DNA from: Clostridia bacterium
Lineage (GTDB): Bacteria > Bacillota > Clostridia > UMGS1810
Direction: 5' to 3'
NCBI GenBank assembly: GCA_017436905.1
Contig: JAFSCF010000007.1
Coordinates: 1-64,000 of the forward strand
DNA length: 64,000 nucleotides
Below the pieces are notes generated by a model. The model made no database searches, was not told the origin of the DNA, and was given only the letters and a program-made list of their open reading frames with translations. Each line of letters opens with the position of its first letter. The first letter of the stretch is position 1. This document shows, one piece after another, positions 14,666-23,333 of the stretch. A program made the translations under genes and the position numbers.

Positions 14666-15622
14666 GTGATTAAAAAACCGATTTTATGGATAGTAATACC
14701 GTGCTATAACGAGGAGGCTGTTCTTCCAATAACTGCACCTATGTTTTTGAATAAACTCAATTTCCTCATATCCGCAAACAAAATAAGCGACGAAAGCAGA
14801 ATTTTATTTGTAAACGACGGCTCTAAAGACAGCACGTGGGATATTATTAAAAAACTGGCAAAAGAAAATCCACACTATATCGGCATATGCCAGAGCAGAA
14901 ACCGTGGGCATCAGAATGCCGTACTGGCAGGGCTTATGGAAGCCAAAGACAACTGCGATATTACAATTTCTATCGATTGCGACGGTCAGGACGACATAAA
15001 CGCAATGGATAAAATGGTAGACGCATACCTTGACGGGTGCGATGTGGTTTACGGCGTGCGCTCCAGCAGAGAAACCGACACTTTCTTCAAACGCTTTACT
15101 GCGCAGAGTTTTTATAAACTTTTAAACGCAATGGGCGCAGAAATAGTATACAACCACGCAGACTACAGACTTATAAGTGCAAAGGTATTAAAAGAATTTG
15201 CGTCGTTTAAAGAAGTCAATATATTCCTGCGAGGGCTTATTCCGCTTGTCGGCTTTAAAAGCACATCGGTTGAGTATGCACGTAACGAGCGATTAGCCGG
15301 CAAAAGCCACTATCCTCTTTCTAAAATGCTGTCGCTTGCATTTGACGGCATAACGAGTTTATCGGTAAAGCCTATCCGACTTATAACGGGATTTGGTATA
15401 TTTGTTGCGGCGGTTAGTTTTATAATAGTTATATGGGCAGTTATAAGTGCACTGTGCGGCAATACAATCGCAGGCTGGGCAAGTATGACGAGCATAATCG
15501 GCTTTATGTCGGGCGTGCAACTTATATCTATAGGCGTAATAGGCGAGTATATCGGCAAAATATATCTTGAAACAAAGCAAAGACCAAGATACATTATAAG
15601 CGAACGCACCTGGGAAGAATAA
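14666..15622 (+). CDS. Family 2 glycosyltransferase (GtrB/DPM1-like), membrane-bound
   Basis: A 318-residue glycosyltransferase that likely moves a sugar from a nucleotide donor to a lipid (polyprenyl-phosphate) at the inner face of the membrane. The GT-A fold signatures are visible: WIVIPCYNEEAVLP near the N-terminus, NDGSKDSTWD, and the metal-binding D-x-D in SIDCDGQDD (about residue 109). Two membrane helices lie near the C-terminus (about 236-260 and 270-292), as in GtrB/YfdH and ArnC-like enzymes. GTG 14666 is chosen because AAGGAG ends one base before the earlier GTG at 14657, making that one unusable. It stands alone; the lipid-sugar's final destination cannot be told from context. Confidence 0.88.
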   Translation: MIKKPILWIVIPCYNEEAVLPITAPMFLNKLNFLISANKISDESRILFVNDGSKDSTWDIIKKLAKENPHYIGICQSRNRGHQNAVLAGLMEAKDNCDITISIDCDGQDDINAMDKMVDAYLDGCDVVYGVRSSRETDTFFKRFTAQSFYKLLNAMGAEIVYNHADYRLISAKVLKEFASFKEVNIFLRGLIPLVGFKSTSVEYARNERLAGKSHYPLSKMLSLAFDGITSLSVKPIRLITGFGIFVAAVSFIIVIWAVISALCGNTIAGWASMTSIIGFMSGVQLISIGVIGEYIGKIYLETKQRPRYIISERTWEE

Positions 15623-15761
15623 AATGAAAAATGAAAAATGAATAATGAATAATTGTGGTTAGAAAATCACAAAGTGATTTTCTTTAATTTTCAAATGCGG
15701 AGCATTTGTTCTTTAATTATTCATTATTCACTATTCATTATTCATTATTCATTATTCATTA
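15622..15761. repeat. Palindromic miniature repeat, family 1, copy 1
   Basis: About 140 bp with ends built of (A)ATGAATAATGAAT-like and ATTCATTATTCATT-like runs as terminal inverted repeats. The centre holds two hairpins: AGAAAATCAC / GTGATTTTCT and CAAATGC / GCATTTG. Close copies lie at 25567-25701 and 57543-57686. It has the form of a MITE and contains no gene. Confidence 0.85.
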
Positions 15762-15765
15762 ATCT

Positions 15766-16935
15766 TTATATAACAACCCTATCAAGTATACCCGTAAGGT
15801 GTGCTATTGCCACACCATAATTCGTCATCGGCACACCGCTGCGGCGGCAAATCTCATTACGTGCCATAACGTGCGCTCGATTGAACATACACGCACCGCA
15901 ATGGATTACAAGGTCGTAGCCGCTTACATCTTCGGGGAAGTCATTACCCGAAGCAACAGTTATCTCTATATCGGGATTAACCTTTTTATGCAAAAGACTG
16001 GGTATTTTAACTCTTGCAATGTCGGCATCGGTAGTAGTGTGCGAGCACGCCTCGGCAATCAGTACACGGCTGCCGGCTTTTAATTTGTCAATCGTCTTTG
16101 CGGCGGCAACAAATGCTCCAATATCGCCCTTATACCCTGCAAGCAGAACTGAAAACGAAGTCAGCCGCCAATCCGCAGGAATAATATCTGCAACCTTGCC
16201 AAACACTTGCGAGTCTGTTATAACAAGGTCGGGCGCACCTTTTAATGTGTCCATTGCCGTTGGCAGTGACTCAAGCGTTGCGCATATGGGGTTTGCACCT
16301 TTATCAAGAAGTTCACGTATTACCTGCACCTGCGGCAGAATAAGCCTGCCTTTGGGGGCGGAGTCATCCTGTGGCATAACAAGTAAAACAGTATCTCCAT
16401 TTTTTACGAGGTTGCCCGTAATGGTAGGCTCTGCGATTTTTTCGGGCGAATATTTCTTTATAAGTTCAATAAGTTCGCTTAAACCCTCGCCCGTCAATGC
16501 GCTTACGGCAATTTTAGGTTCGGGCAGTTTTTCCAAATCGACTTTTGCAAGGTCGGTTTTATTGATAACATATATAATATTTTCACAATTAAGTGATTTT
16601 GCAAAATTAATTTCGTCGCTATAATCATCGTTTTCGGCAGAGACAACCACCAAAACTACATCTGCCGAGCGCACAGCGGTATGGGTTTTTTCCACACGCA
16701 TAGCACCGAGGTCGCCAATATCGTCAAAACCGGCAGTATCGACTACAACGCACGGGCCAAGACCTGTGATTTCCATAACCTTTTTAACGGCATCAGTAGT
16801 TGTGCCTGGGGTGTTGGAAACAATAGAAATATCCTGCCCCGTAATGGCATTTATAAGCGAGGATTTGCCGCTGTTGCGCTTGCCGACAAATACTATATGC
16901 ACACGTTCTGATGAGTGCAGTTCGTTCATACTCAT
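15766..16935 (-). CDS. hydF: [FeFe]-hydrogenase maturation GTPase HydF
   Basis: A 389-residue GTPase that carries the di-iron subcluster precursor made by HydE and HydG and delivers it to apo-hydrogenase. GTPase motifs: GKRNSGKSS (P-loop, residues 18-26), NTPGTTTD (switch I), DTAGFDD (G3, about 66), INKTD (G4). The C-terminal domain has the iron-sulfur site of HydF, with HCGACMFNR and a third Cys in NEICRRSG. The start is ATG 16935 after AAGGAGG; a longer frame upstream overlaps hydE and lacks a ribosome site. It follows hydE by 13 bases on the same strand. No hydG or hydrogenase gene is in the window. Confidence 0.95.
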   Translation of the reverse strand: MSMNELHSSERVHIVFVGKRNSGKSSLINAITGQDISIVSNTPGTTTDAVKKVMEITGLGPCVVVDTAGFDDIGDLGAMRVEKTHTAVRSADVVLVVVSAENDDYSDEINFAKSLNCENIIYVINKTDLAKVDLEKLPEPKIAVSALTGEGLSELIELIKKYSPEKIAEPTITGNLVKNGDTVLLVMPQDDSAPKGRLILPQVQVIRELLDKGANPICATLESLPTAMDTLKGAPDLVITDSQVFGKVADIIPADWRLTSFSVLLAGYKGDIGAFVAAAKTIDKLKAGSRVLIAEACSHTTTDADIARVKIPSLLHKKVNPDIEITVASGNDFPEDVSGYDLVIHCGACMFNRAHVMARNEICRRSGVPMTNYGVAIAHLTGILDRVVI

Positions 16936-16948
16936 ACACAAATCCTCC

Positions 16949-17923
16949 TTAATCGTATTCTTTGCCGATGCTTTCAAGCAATCGGTTAATCTCGGCACGT
17001 TCTTCGGCTATTGTTTTAATCTTGCCGTGTTTAACGGGGTAAATTTCATAAAGTTTTCTATACTGGGGCGGTGTAACCTTTTTCATAATAACATTTGCGC
17101 CGCCGTAGAATACTTTGTTGCGCTCTTCCATATCAAGCACGCCAAGTGACGTTGTGGCAGGCAGGTTAATTTCGGGCAGCATAATCCTTGCAATAGCAAC
17201 GGCACGGCGTGTTTTATCCGTACTGCCGGGGGCGGCTTTTTCCAAAGGCGTTTGCGGGTGGGGTATAAACGGGCCTATACCTGCCATATCGCACGGAACG
17301 GACGCAATAAACTCAAGGTCGTGGGCAATGGTTTCTACAGTTTGCCCGGGCAGACCTATCATAAATCCGCCGCCGGTTTCAAAGCCGAGCCTTTTAAGTG
17401 TGTGCAGGCATTCTTTTCTGTCGCTGATACTATAGCCGGGGTGCAGTTGGCTGTAGATTTCAAAGTTAGTGGTTTCGTGCTTTAAAAGGTATCTGTCGCA
17501 ACCTGCTTTTTTTATTGTTCTGTATTCGTCCTCGGTCATTTCGCCTGCGCTTAATGTTATGGCAATATCCCGCTTTGATTTAATCTCTTTAATAATCTGC
17601 GCAAAAAGGTCTGCTGTAAATTCGGGGTCTTCGCCGCCTTGAAGCACCACAGTTTTATACCCTGCGTCAGCGGCTTGCAAAGCGGTGTCGATAATCTCCT
17701 CAGGTTGCATACGGTAACGCTTTAGCGTGGTGTTATGGCAGTTAAGACCGCAATAGGCACAGTTGCGTTTGCAGTAGTTTGAAAACTCCACAATCGCACG
17801 CACATTTACAAGGTTGCCCTTTGTTTCACGGGTTATGGTGTCGGCAAGATTGTAAAAATATTTCATTTGCGCATCTATCTCAAAAATGTCGCATATATCG
17901 TCAAAAGTTAATTTTGGGCGCAT
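16949..17923 (-). CDS. hydE: [FeFe]-hydrogenase maturation radical SAM protein HydE
   Basis: A 324-residue radical SAM enzyme needed for H-cluster assembly. The SAM-cluster motif is C-x3-C-x2-C at Cys51, Cys55 and Cys58 (NYCKRNCAYCG), followed by the TIM-barrel landmarks LQGGEDPEF and the GGGFMIGLPGQT strand. Further conserved stretches typical of HydE are GIGPFIPHPQTPL and TTSLGVLD. Length is slightly short of the usual 350. AAAGGCAGAG precedes the ATG. With hydF it forms a two-gene maturation operon, indicating an anaerobe that makes or uses hydrogen; HydG and the hydrogenase must be elsewhere. Confidence 0.95.
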   Translation of the reverse strand: MRPKLTFDDICDIFEIDAQMKYFYNLADTITRETKGNLVNVRAIVEFSNYCKRNCAYCGLNCHNTTLKRYRMQPEEIIDTALQAADAGYKTVVLQGGEDPEFTADLFAQIIKEIKSKRDIAITLSAGEMTEDEYRTIKKAGCDRYLLKHETTNFEIYSQLHPGYSISDRKECLHTLKRLGFETGGGFMIGLPGQTVETIAHDLEFIASVPCDMAGIGPFIPHPQTPLEKAAPGSTDKTRRAVAIARIMLPEINLPATTSLGVLDMEERNKVFYGGANVIMKKVTPPQYRKLYEIYPVKHGKIKTIAEERAEINRLLESIGKEYD

Positions 17924-17995
17924 AAAATCTCTGCCTTTCTTTTTCTGTATACGTCAATTATACAATATAAGTACTGTTTCCGCAAGTGGTTTTAG

Positions 17996-18024
17996 TTGAC
18001 AAGCAGGCAGTTGCGGAGTATAAT
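17996..18024 (+). promoter_or_regulatory. folT promoter
   Basis: TTGACA (17996-18001), 17-base spacer, TATAAT (18019-18024); divergent from hydE and 20 bases before the riboswitch. Confidence 0.85.
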
Positions 18025-18043
18025 AATGGAAGTTAATATTAAA

Positions 18044-18141
18044 ACAGAGCAGTCATTGTGCGTTAAGTGTCTAAGAATGGGAGTAGAGTCTTAGAACGAA
18101 AAACGGTTTATCCGTTTGCGGTACAATGCTTCATCCGCTGT
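18044..18141 (+). promoter_or_regulatory. Tetrahydrofolate (THF-I) riboswitch
   Basis: The aptamer core matches the THF riboswitch: GCGTTAAGTG (18060-18069) followed by GAATGGGA (18075-18082), an inner hairpin around 18088-18118, and the 3' strand GGTACAATGC-TTCATCCGCTG closing with CATTGT near 18053. Downstream, at about 18168-18195, a hairpin GCTTTCTCT / AGAGGGGC is followed by TTTTTT and also covers the likely ribosome site (GAGAGGGG), so control could be by termination or by hiding the ribosome site. The target is a folate-type ECF S component. Confidence 0.9.
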
Positions 18142-18198
18142 AGCATTTTATATGCGAAATGGTGGGCTTTCTCTGTTATGAGAGGGGCTTTTTTACTA

Positions 18199-18960
18199 AT
18201 GAAAAACACATCAACACGACGTATTGTACAAACTGCACTTTTTATAGCATTGGCGCTGGTGGTGCGGCAGTTCTCCGTTATGATACCTTTCGGCGGAGCA
18301 AATGGTATGCGCATCGGCATATCCGAGGTGTTTACCAAAATGCCGGCGCTTGTTTTCGGGCCGGTACTCGGCGGTGCGGCATCGGGCTTGGTAGACTTTT
18401 TAGCGCAGATGATAAAAGCCGAGGGCGCATATCTGTGGCCTATGCTGGCGGTTATGATACTCGGCGGTGCGCTGACGGGAGTCTTATGGAAAATATTTAA
18501 AAAACTGCCGTCGGAGAAATTGAGATTAGGTTTTACGGCGCTGTGCATTGTACTTCTTGCACTCGGCATATTTAACCATATAACGCTTGCCGTTGTTAAA
18601 AGCGGAGTGTGGTTTAACTCTTTAAACGCACTTGGCGACAAAGCCTCGTTTACCACATACGGCTTGTACTGTGCATCGGTTTTCGGGTTTGTGTTCTTGG
18701 GCGCAGATTTTGTATTTAAAAAGAAATCCGAAAACTACAACGACGATTTTCTGCAACTTACATTAACCGTGTTTTTATCGGATATAGTCGTAACTACGCT
18801 TAACACATTTATACTGCGTTTTTACTATTCGGGGCTTGCAAAGATTCCGTTCTGGACATATTATATACCAAGGCTCGTGCAGGATTTGATTTCAACGGTG
18901 ATTTTTGCGTACATACTTTCGTGTTTGCTTAAAGTCTACCGCAGAATAACAAATAAATAA
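18199..18960 (+). CDS. folT: ECF transporter S component, folate type
   Basis: A 253-residue integral membrane protein that binds a vitamin and docks to the shared EcfA-A'-T energising module. It has about six hydrophobic helices, beginning IVQTALFIALALVVRQFSVM, and the S-component loop with PFGGANGMRIGISEVFTKMP. A THF riboswitch directly upstream makes folate the likely substrate. ATG 18199 is used because the in-frame extension upstream is the riboswitch itself. No EcfA or EcfT gene is nearby, as is usual for group II ECF systems. Vitamin specificity is inferred from the riboswitch rather than from binding-site residues. Confidence 0.92.
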   Translation: MKNTSTRRIVQTALFIALALVVRQFSVMIPFGGANGMRIGISEVFTKMPALVFGPVLGGAASGLVDFLAQMIKAEGAYLWPMLAVMILGGALTGVLWKIFKKLPSEKLRLGFTALCIVLLALGIFNHITLAVVKSGVWFNSLNALGDKASFTTYGLYCASVFGFVFLGADFVFKKKSENYNDDFLQLTLTVFLSDIVVTTLNTFILRFYYSGLAKIPFWTYYIPRLVQDLISTVIFAYILSCLLKVYRRITNK

Positions 18961-18982
18961 TTTTTGAGGGAGAGTGAACCTT

Positions 18983-20374
18983 GTGAAATTTATGGATAAA
19001 GATTTTTTGCTTTCAAACAAAACGGCACGCAAACTCTACCACGAGTATGCTGAAAAAATGCCGATTGTGGACTATCACTGCCACTTGAGTCCTCAGGAGA
19101 TTTACGAGGATAAAAAGTACGAGAACATCACTCAGGTGTGGCTGTACGGCGACCACTACAAATGGCGTGCAATGCGCAGTGCAGGTCTTGACGAAAAGTT
19201 TATGACAGGCTCTGCATCAGACAGGGAAAAGTTTGACGCATGGGCAAAGGTTATGCCGCTTTGCATAGGCAATCCGCTTTACCATTGGACACATCTTGAA
19301 CTGCAGCGATTTTTCGGCATAAACACACCTTTAAACGAAAAAACTGCTGACGCCATCTGGAAAAAGACAAGCGAAAAACTTAAAAATATGTCTGCCCGCA
19401 AACTTATAGAGTCTTCAAATGTTGAAGTTGTGTGCACAACAGACGACCCTGCAGACACTCTTGAATATCACATTATGCTTGCAAAGGACGCATCTTTTAA
19501 AACAAGAGTTCTGCCCACATACCGCCCCGACAAGGCAGTTAATATCACAGCGCCCGACTTTGCATTATACATTAAAAAACTTGCAGGTGCGGCAGGTGTT
19601 GAGATTAAAACTGTTGACGACGTTATTGAAGCACTTTTAAAGAGAGTTGACTTCTTCGCTCAGGTTGGCGGAAAGATTTCCGACCATGCGTTTGTATATG
19701 TACCTTTTGAAAAGGCAACCGACGAGGAAATCGACGCTATATTTACACGTGCTATGGCAGGTGAGGCTATCACCGAGCAGGAGGGCGACTGCTATAAAAC
19801 AAAAATTATGCTTGCGCTCGGCAAAAAGTTCCACGACCTCGGCTGGACAATGCAACTTCACATAGGTGCACAGCGCAACAACAACTCAAAAATGTTTGAA
19901 AAACTTGGCCCCGATACCGGTTTTGACTCTATAGCAGACGAAAAAATCGCTGCAAAACTTGCACTCTTTTTAGATGCGCTCGAAAAAGACGGAAACCTGC
20001 CAAAAACAATTCTTTATACATTAAACCCCGTACACAATTTCGTTATCGGCACAATGCTGGGTAACTTCCAGAGCAGCGAGGCACCGTCTAAAATACAGTT
20101 TGGTACTGCATGGTGGTTTGTAGACCACAAAGACGGTATGGAAGAGCAGATGCGACACCTCGCAAGCCTTGGTTTGCTTTCTAAATTCGTTGGTATGCTT
20201 ACAGACTCACGCAGTTTCCTTTCTTACCCACGTCACGAGTATTTCAGACGTATTATGTGCAACCTTATCGGCAAATGGGTTGAAAACGGCGAATACCCCG
20301 AAGACTGGACAGCACTTGAGGAAATTGTAAAAGGTATAAGTTACAATAACGCAAAAAAATATTTAGGAATATAA
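18983..20374 (+). CDS. uxaC: Uronate isomerase (glucuronate isomerase)
   Basis: A 463-residue metal-dependent isomerase of the amidohydrolase superfamily that converts D-glucuronate to D-fructuronate and D-galacturonate to D-tagaturonate, the first step of hexuronate breakdown. Characteristic stretches: PIVDYHCHLSPQEIYEDKKY (metal-binding H-x-H near residue 33), GDHYKWRAMRSAG, GNPLYHWTHLELQRFFGI, TDDPADTLEYH and LTDSRSFLSYPRHEYFRR. The GTG start at 18983 matches the family's N-terminus (x-x-x-F-M-x-x-D-F-L-L) and is 9 bases after GAGGGAGAG. It follows folT by only 22 bases but is not functionally related; no uxuA/uxuB partner is in the window. Confidence 0.96.
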   Translation: MKFMDKDFLLSNKTARKLYHEYAEKMPIVDYHCHLSPQEIYEDKKYENITQVWLYGDHYKWRAMRSAGLDEKFMTGSASDREKFDAWAKVMPLCIGNPLYHWTHLELQRFFGINTPLNEKTADAIWKKTSEKLKNMSARKLIESSNVEVVCTTDDPADTLEYHIMLAKDASFKTRVLPTYRPDKAVNITAPDFALYIKKLAGAAGVEIKTVDDVIEALLKRVDFFAQVGGKISDHAFVYVPFEKATDEEIDAIFTRAMAGEAITEQEGDCYKTKIMLALGKKFHDLGWTMQLHIGAQRNNNSKMFEKLGPDTGFDSIADEKIAAKLALFLDALEKDGNLPKTILYTLNPVHNFVIGTMLGNFQSSEAPSKIQFGTAWWFVDHKDGMEEQMRHLASLGLLSKFVGMLTDSRSFLSYPRHEYFRRIMCNLIGKWVENGEYPEDWTALEEIVKGISYNNAKKYLGI

Positions 20375-20384
20375 TTTGATATTG

Positions 20385-20413
20385 AAAAGGACACTTTTTA
20401 AGTGTCCTTTTTT
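20385..20413. terminator. Bidirectional terminator between uxaC and the DUF4363 gene
   Basis: AAAAGGACACTT-TTT-AAGTGTCCTTTT with Ts in both directions. Confidence 0.9.
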
Positions 20414-20774
20414 AAAATATATTTTCAGGCGAAAGTTTTTCTCGCTCTATCAGTTCGTCGAGCAAAAATTTTGCTACGGCAATCTCCTGCACCGCCATAT
20501 CGTATCTTTCTGCGGCGGCTTCTTCACGGGCACGGATAAGGCTTGTTGAAACAGACTCTATATCACGGTGGTTCATAAGGTACATTAAACTGTTTTTGTC
20601 TTTGTCCCAGTTTTGCTCGACTTCCTTTAAAAGATTTACATCAGGATTTTCAAGTGCTTTGTCTAAACGGACGGAATAAGATTTTACCATATTGTCCGTA
20701 TAAAAATAACCGCCGATTGAGCCTATTAGTATTAAAACAAAAATAACTGATACTGCTATTACTGATTTTGCCAT
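20412..20774 (-). CDS. DUF4363-family membrane-anchored protein
   Basis: A 120-residue protein with one N-terminal membrane helix (SVIAVSVIFVLILIGSIGGYF, about residues 4-24) and a helical, charged extracellular domain (LLKEVEQNWDKDKNSLMYLM). The length, single anchor and pairing with DUF421 match the DUF4363 family of Clostridia, whose function is unknown. It starts 4 bases after the DUF421 gene ends, so the two are translationally coupled and likely act as a pair in the membrane. Confidence 0.85.
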   Translation of the reverse strand: MAKSVIAVSVIFVLILIGSIGGYFYTDNMVKSYSVRLDKALENPDVNLLKEVEQNWDKDKNSLMYLMNHRDIESVSTSLIRAREEAAAERYDMAVQEIAVAKFLLDELIEREKLSPENIF

Positions 20775-20778
20775 ACAA

Positions 20779-21465
20779 TCATTCCTTATTCTTCATTTGC
20801 AGAGTTACTTTTTTATCGCCGTCCACCGTAAGCAGAAAAACTTCGTTTGCGTTTGTAATTTTTCTGTCGGAAAGTTGCTTTTTAAGCCAATCATCATTTA
20901 CGCCCGCTTCTTGCATATGTTCAGGATATTTTTTGCCGTCGGCAATTATAACGTGCGGCAATGTCTGCTGTTTTCCTTTTATACCCGCCTCGTCGGATGT
21001 CGGTGGGCGTGCGCCTGATTTCGGTATTACAGAGAGCGAGCCGTTTGTTTCCAAAATTGCCATATACACGTCGTCCACGTCGAAATAATCTTTCATACGC
21101 AGACCTTCTGCAAGGTCTTCTAAGTTATACCTGTTTTTTCGCATTTCCTCACGGCAGATAATGCCTTTTTTTATAATTACAGCAGGCGAGCCGGTAAGTG
21201 CTTTGCGTATTTTCGGAAATTTTAAAGAAAGCAGCGATGCACTCATCTCTGCGGATATAAGAGTTAATATCGGCACTATACCGCTTAAAAGCGGCAGGGC
21301 GGGGTCGCTCATAGGTATTGTGGCAAGGTCTGATATCATAATAGCCACAACAAGTTCGCTCGGCTGAAGTTCGCCCACCTGACGCTTACCCATAATCCTC
21401 AATGCAAAAACAACCAAAGCGTACGATATTAGTGTACGCACAAAAGAAATCGCCATGTTGTTCAC
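20779..21465 (-). CDS. DUF421-family membrane protein (YetF/YcaP-like)
   Basis: A 228-residue protein with three N-terminal membrane helices (about residues 5-25, 37-55 and 60-80) and the hallmark IMGKRQVGELQPSELVVAIM with SDLATIPMSDPALPLLSGI. The cytoplasmic C-terminal domain has GSPAVIIKKGIICREEMRKN and RYNLEDLAEGLRMKDYFDVD, as in YetF-type proteins. Members of this family have been linked to spore or envelope traits in Bacillus, but the biochemical role is unknown. It is first in a two-gene operon with the DUF4363 gene. Confidence 0.92.
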   Translation of the reverse strand: MNNMAISFVRTLISYALVVFALRIMGKRQVGELQPSELVVAIMISDLATIPMSDPALPLLSGIVPILTLISAEMSASLLSLKFPKIRKALTGSPAVIIKKGIICREEMRKNRYNLEDLAEGLRMKDYFDVDDVYMAILETNGSLSVIPKSGARPPTSDEAGIKGKQQTLPHVIIADGKKYPEHMQEAGVNDDWLKKQLSDRKITNANEVFLLTVDGDKKVTLQMKNKE

Positions 21466-21571
21466 TCTTTCTGTAATATTATAGGAATATTTTATCCTGT
21501 TTTCCTTTCTTTATACAGGTTTACAAAAAGGCTTATTCATGGTATCATAGTAACAGAAAAGGAATGATATT

Positions 21572-22609
21572 ATGAAAAAAATTTTACTTGGAATGAGTGG
21601 CGGTGTAGACAGCACCGTTGCGGCATATATATTAAAAAATCAGGGTTGGGAAGTTATTGGCGCAACGCTGGATTTACTGCCGTGCACAGACGAAAATATT
21701 ATAAATTCCGCAAAAACAGCAGCAGAGCAACTTGGCATTGAGCATCACGTGCTTTTATTCAAAGATATTTTTAAAAATAAGGTTATAGACAATTTTATAA
21801 GCGAATATACCTGCGGCAGAACGCCGTCGCCGTGTATAGAGTGCAACAGACACGTTAAATTCGGCGCAATGTTAAAAGCGGCGCAGGAGATGGGCATTGA
21901 ATACATCTCAACAGGGCATTATGCAAAAATTGAGTTTGACGAAGAATCAAACCGTTATCTGCTTAAAAAAGCGGACTGCATTGAAAAAGACCAGTCATAT
22001 ATGCTATACACTCTTTCTCAGGAGCAGTTATCTAAAGTTATTTTGCCTTTGCAGGGACTAAGCAAAGACGAAGTTCGCTCCATTGCACGTAAAGCAGACC
22101 TTGCCGCCGCAGACCGTGGCGACAGTCAGGAAATTTGTTTTATTCCCGATGACTACTACATTAAATTTTTAACTGATAACACAGACAAACTTCCGCCGAA
22201 AGGAAATTTTGTGGATAAATACGGAAATGTTCTTGGTATGCACGAGGGGGTGCACCGCTATACAATAGGTCAGCGCAAAGGTCTCGGCATAGCGTTTGGC
22301 AAGCCTATGTTTGTTATTGGTATTGACGCTGAAAATAACAGCGTTATACTTGGCGAATCTGGCGAGGAATATTCAACGTCACTTACCGCGGAAAATGTTA
22401 ATTTTATACCGTTTGATGCTCTTACACAGCCGATACACGCCGAGTGCAAAGTGCGTTACGGCAATAAATATTTTAGCGGAACGCTTTATCCGATAGATGA
22501 AAATAATGTGCGAGTGGAATTTGATACTCCCGCAAGGGCAGTAACTCCCGGGCAGTCGGTGGTATTTTACAACGGCGATACTGTGGTCGGTGGTGGGGTT
22601 ATAAAGTAA
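21572..22609 (+). CDS. mnmA: tRNA-specific 2-thiouridylase MnmA
   Basis: A 345-residue enzyme that puts sulfur on U34 of tRNA-Lys, -Glu and -Gln. It has the ATP-pyrophosphatase P-loop GMSGGVDSTVAAYIL (residues 7-21), the first catalytic Cys in TPSPCIECNRHVKFG (about 91), and the second in GDSQEICFIPDDYY (about 190). C-terminal beta-barrel stretches GQRKGLGIAFGKPMFV and RVEFDTPARAVTPGQSVVFY are typical. Length is normal. It is followed by a terminator and then by tRNA genes that include two of its substrates (Lys and Gln) on the other strand. Confidence 0.97.
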   Translation: MKKILLGMSGGVDSTVAAYILKNQGWEVIGATLDLLPCTDENIINSAKTAAEQLGIEHHVLLFKDIFKNKVIDNFISEYTCGRTPSPCIECNRHVKFGAMLKAAQEMGIEYISTGHYAKIEFDEESNRYLLKKADCIEKDQSYMLYTLSQEQLSKVILPLQGLSKDEVRSIARKADLAAADRGDSQEICFIPDDYYIKFLTDNTDKLPPKGNFVDKYGNVLGMHEGVHRYTIGQRKGLGIAFGKPMFVIGIDAENNSVILGESGEEYSTSLTAENVNFIPFDALTQPIHAECKVRYGNKYFSGTLYPIDENNVRVEFDTPARAVTPGQSVVFYNGDTVVGGGVIK

Positions 22610-22629
22610 TAGGTAATAGTGTATAAGTA

Positions 22630-22656
22630 AAAAAGACACCTTTATAGGTGTCTTTT
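22630..22656. terminator. Terminator between mnmA and the tRNA cluster
   Basis: AAAAAGACACC-TTTATA-GGTGTCTTTT; T-runs on both strands serve mnmA and the convergent tRNA transcript. Confidence 0.9.
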
Positions 22657-22664
22657 CCGTTAAA

Positions 22665-22737
22665 TGAGCCGTCGGGGAATCGAACCCCGGACAACTTGAT
22701 TAAAAGTCAAGTGCTCTACCATCTGAGCTAACGGCCC
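22665..22737 (-). tRNA. tRNA-Lys (TTT)
   Basis: 73 nt; acceptor GGGCCGT pairs with ACGGCTC, anticodon loop CTTTTAA, T loop GTTCGAT. No encoded CCA. Last gene of the minus-strand tRNA cluster. Confidence 0.97.
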
Positions 22738-22743
22738 GAATAT

Positions 22744-23016
22744 GAGCATAAAGGTATCAATCCTTGTATGCCTTTTCAAGTTAAATTTCCGCCCTTGTCG
22801 TTCATCGGTTTTGCAAGGCGCCAAGCCTTGCTACAACCTGCTTCTCTAAAGGACAAAAATTTACCTTTGAAACAGGTCGAAGAGTTTTGAAAGAACAAAT
22901 TATTCATTAGACGAGAAAAAAGCGGAACAAATACTTTGTGTATTTGTGAGCATTTTGACGAAGACTTATGTGGAATTTGTCTTTCAAAACCACACAATGA
23001 TTGATGCCTTTATGCT
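22744..23016. repeat. 273-bp palindromic element with 19-bp terminal inverted repeats inside the tRNA cluster
   Basis: Ends GAGCATAAAGGTATCAATC and GATTGATGCCTTTATGCTC differ at one base, and similarity between the two ends continues inward for roughly 25 more bases. Inside are hairpins GCAAGGC-GCCAA-GCCTTGC and ACAAATAC-TTTGT-GTATTTGT. It contains no gene and separates tRNA-Lys from tRNA-Gln. The form is that of a MITE or a folded RNA spacer. Confidence 0.75.
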
Positions 23017-23019
23017 CTA

Positions 23020-23094
23020 ACTGGGATAGAAGGACTCGAACCTCCGAAATGCCGGAATCAGAATCCGGTGCCTTACCAACTTGGCTATATCCCA
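23020..23094 (-). tRNA. tRNA-Gln (CTG)
   Basis: 75 nt; acceptor TGGGATA / TATCCCA, anticodon loop TTCTGAT, T loop GTTCGAG. Downstream of the TTG isoacceptor on the same strand. Confidence 0.95.
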
Positions 23095-23113
23095 ATATAT
23101 TAAGTGAAATAAA

Positions 23114-23186
23114 CTGGGCTGGCAGGGCTCGAACCTACGAAATGCCAGAGTCAAAGTCTGGTGCCTTACCACTTGGCTACAGCCCA
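23114..23186 (-). tRNA. tRNA-Gln (TTG)
   Basis: 73 nt; acceptor TGGGCTG / CAGCCCA, anticodon loop CTTTGAC. Substrate of MnmA. Confidence 0.95.
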
Positions 23187-23248
23187 ATATATACTGACTC
23201 TCGCGGCAGGAATAACCCGCAGCAAAACTCTTTTACCTTTCGGTAAAA

Positions 23249-23323
23249 GGTGGGTAGTCGGATTCGAACCGACGACCTCCGGAACCACAATCCGGCGTTC
23301 TAACCAACTAAACTATACCCACC
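23249..23323 (-). tRNA. tRNA-His (GTG)
   Basis: 75 nt including the G(-1) opposite discriminator C, the identity mark of tRNA-His; anticodon GTG in ATTGTGGTT. Confidence 0.96.
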
Positions 23324-23333
23324 ATAGAAACAG

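Noticed and set aside
16019-16624. A 201-codon plus-strand frame opposite hydF
   Set aside because: It is a mirror frame of the GC-richer hydF gene with no ribosome site or domain.
18067-18198. N-terminal extension of FolT
   Set aside because: The extension is the THF riboswitch and its expression platform.
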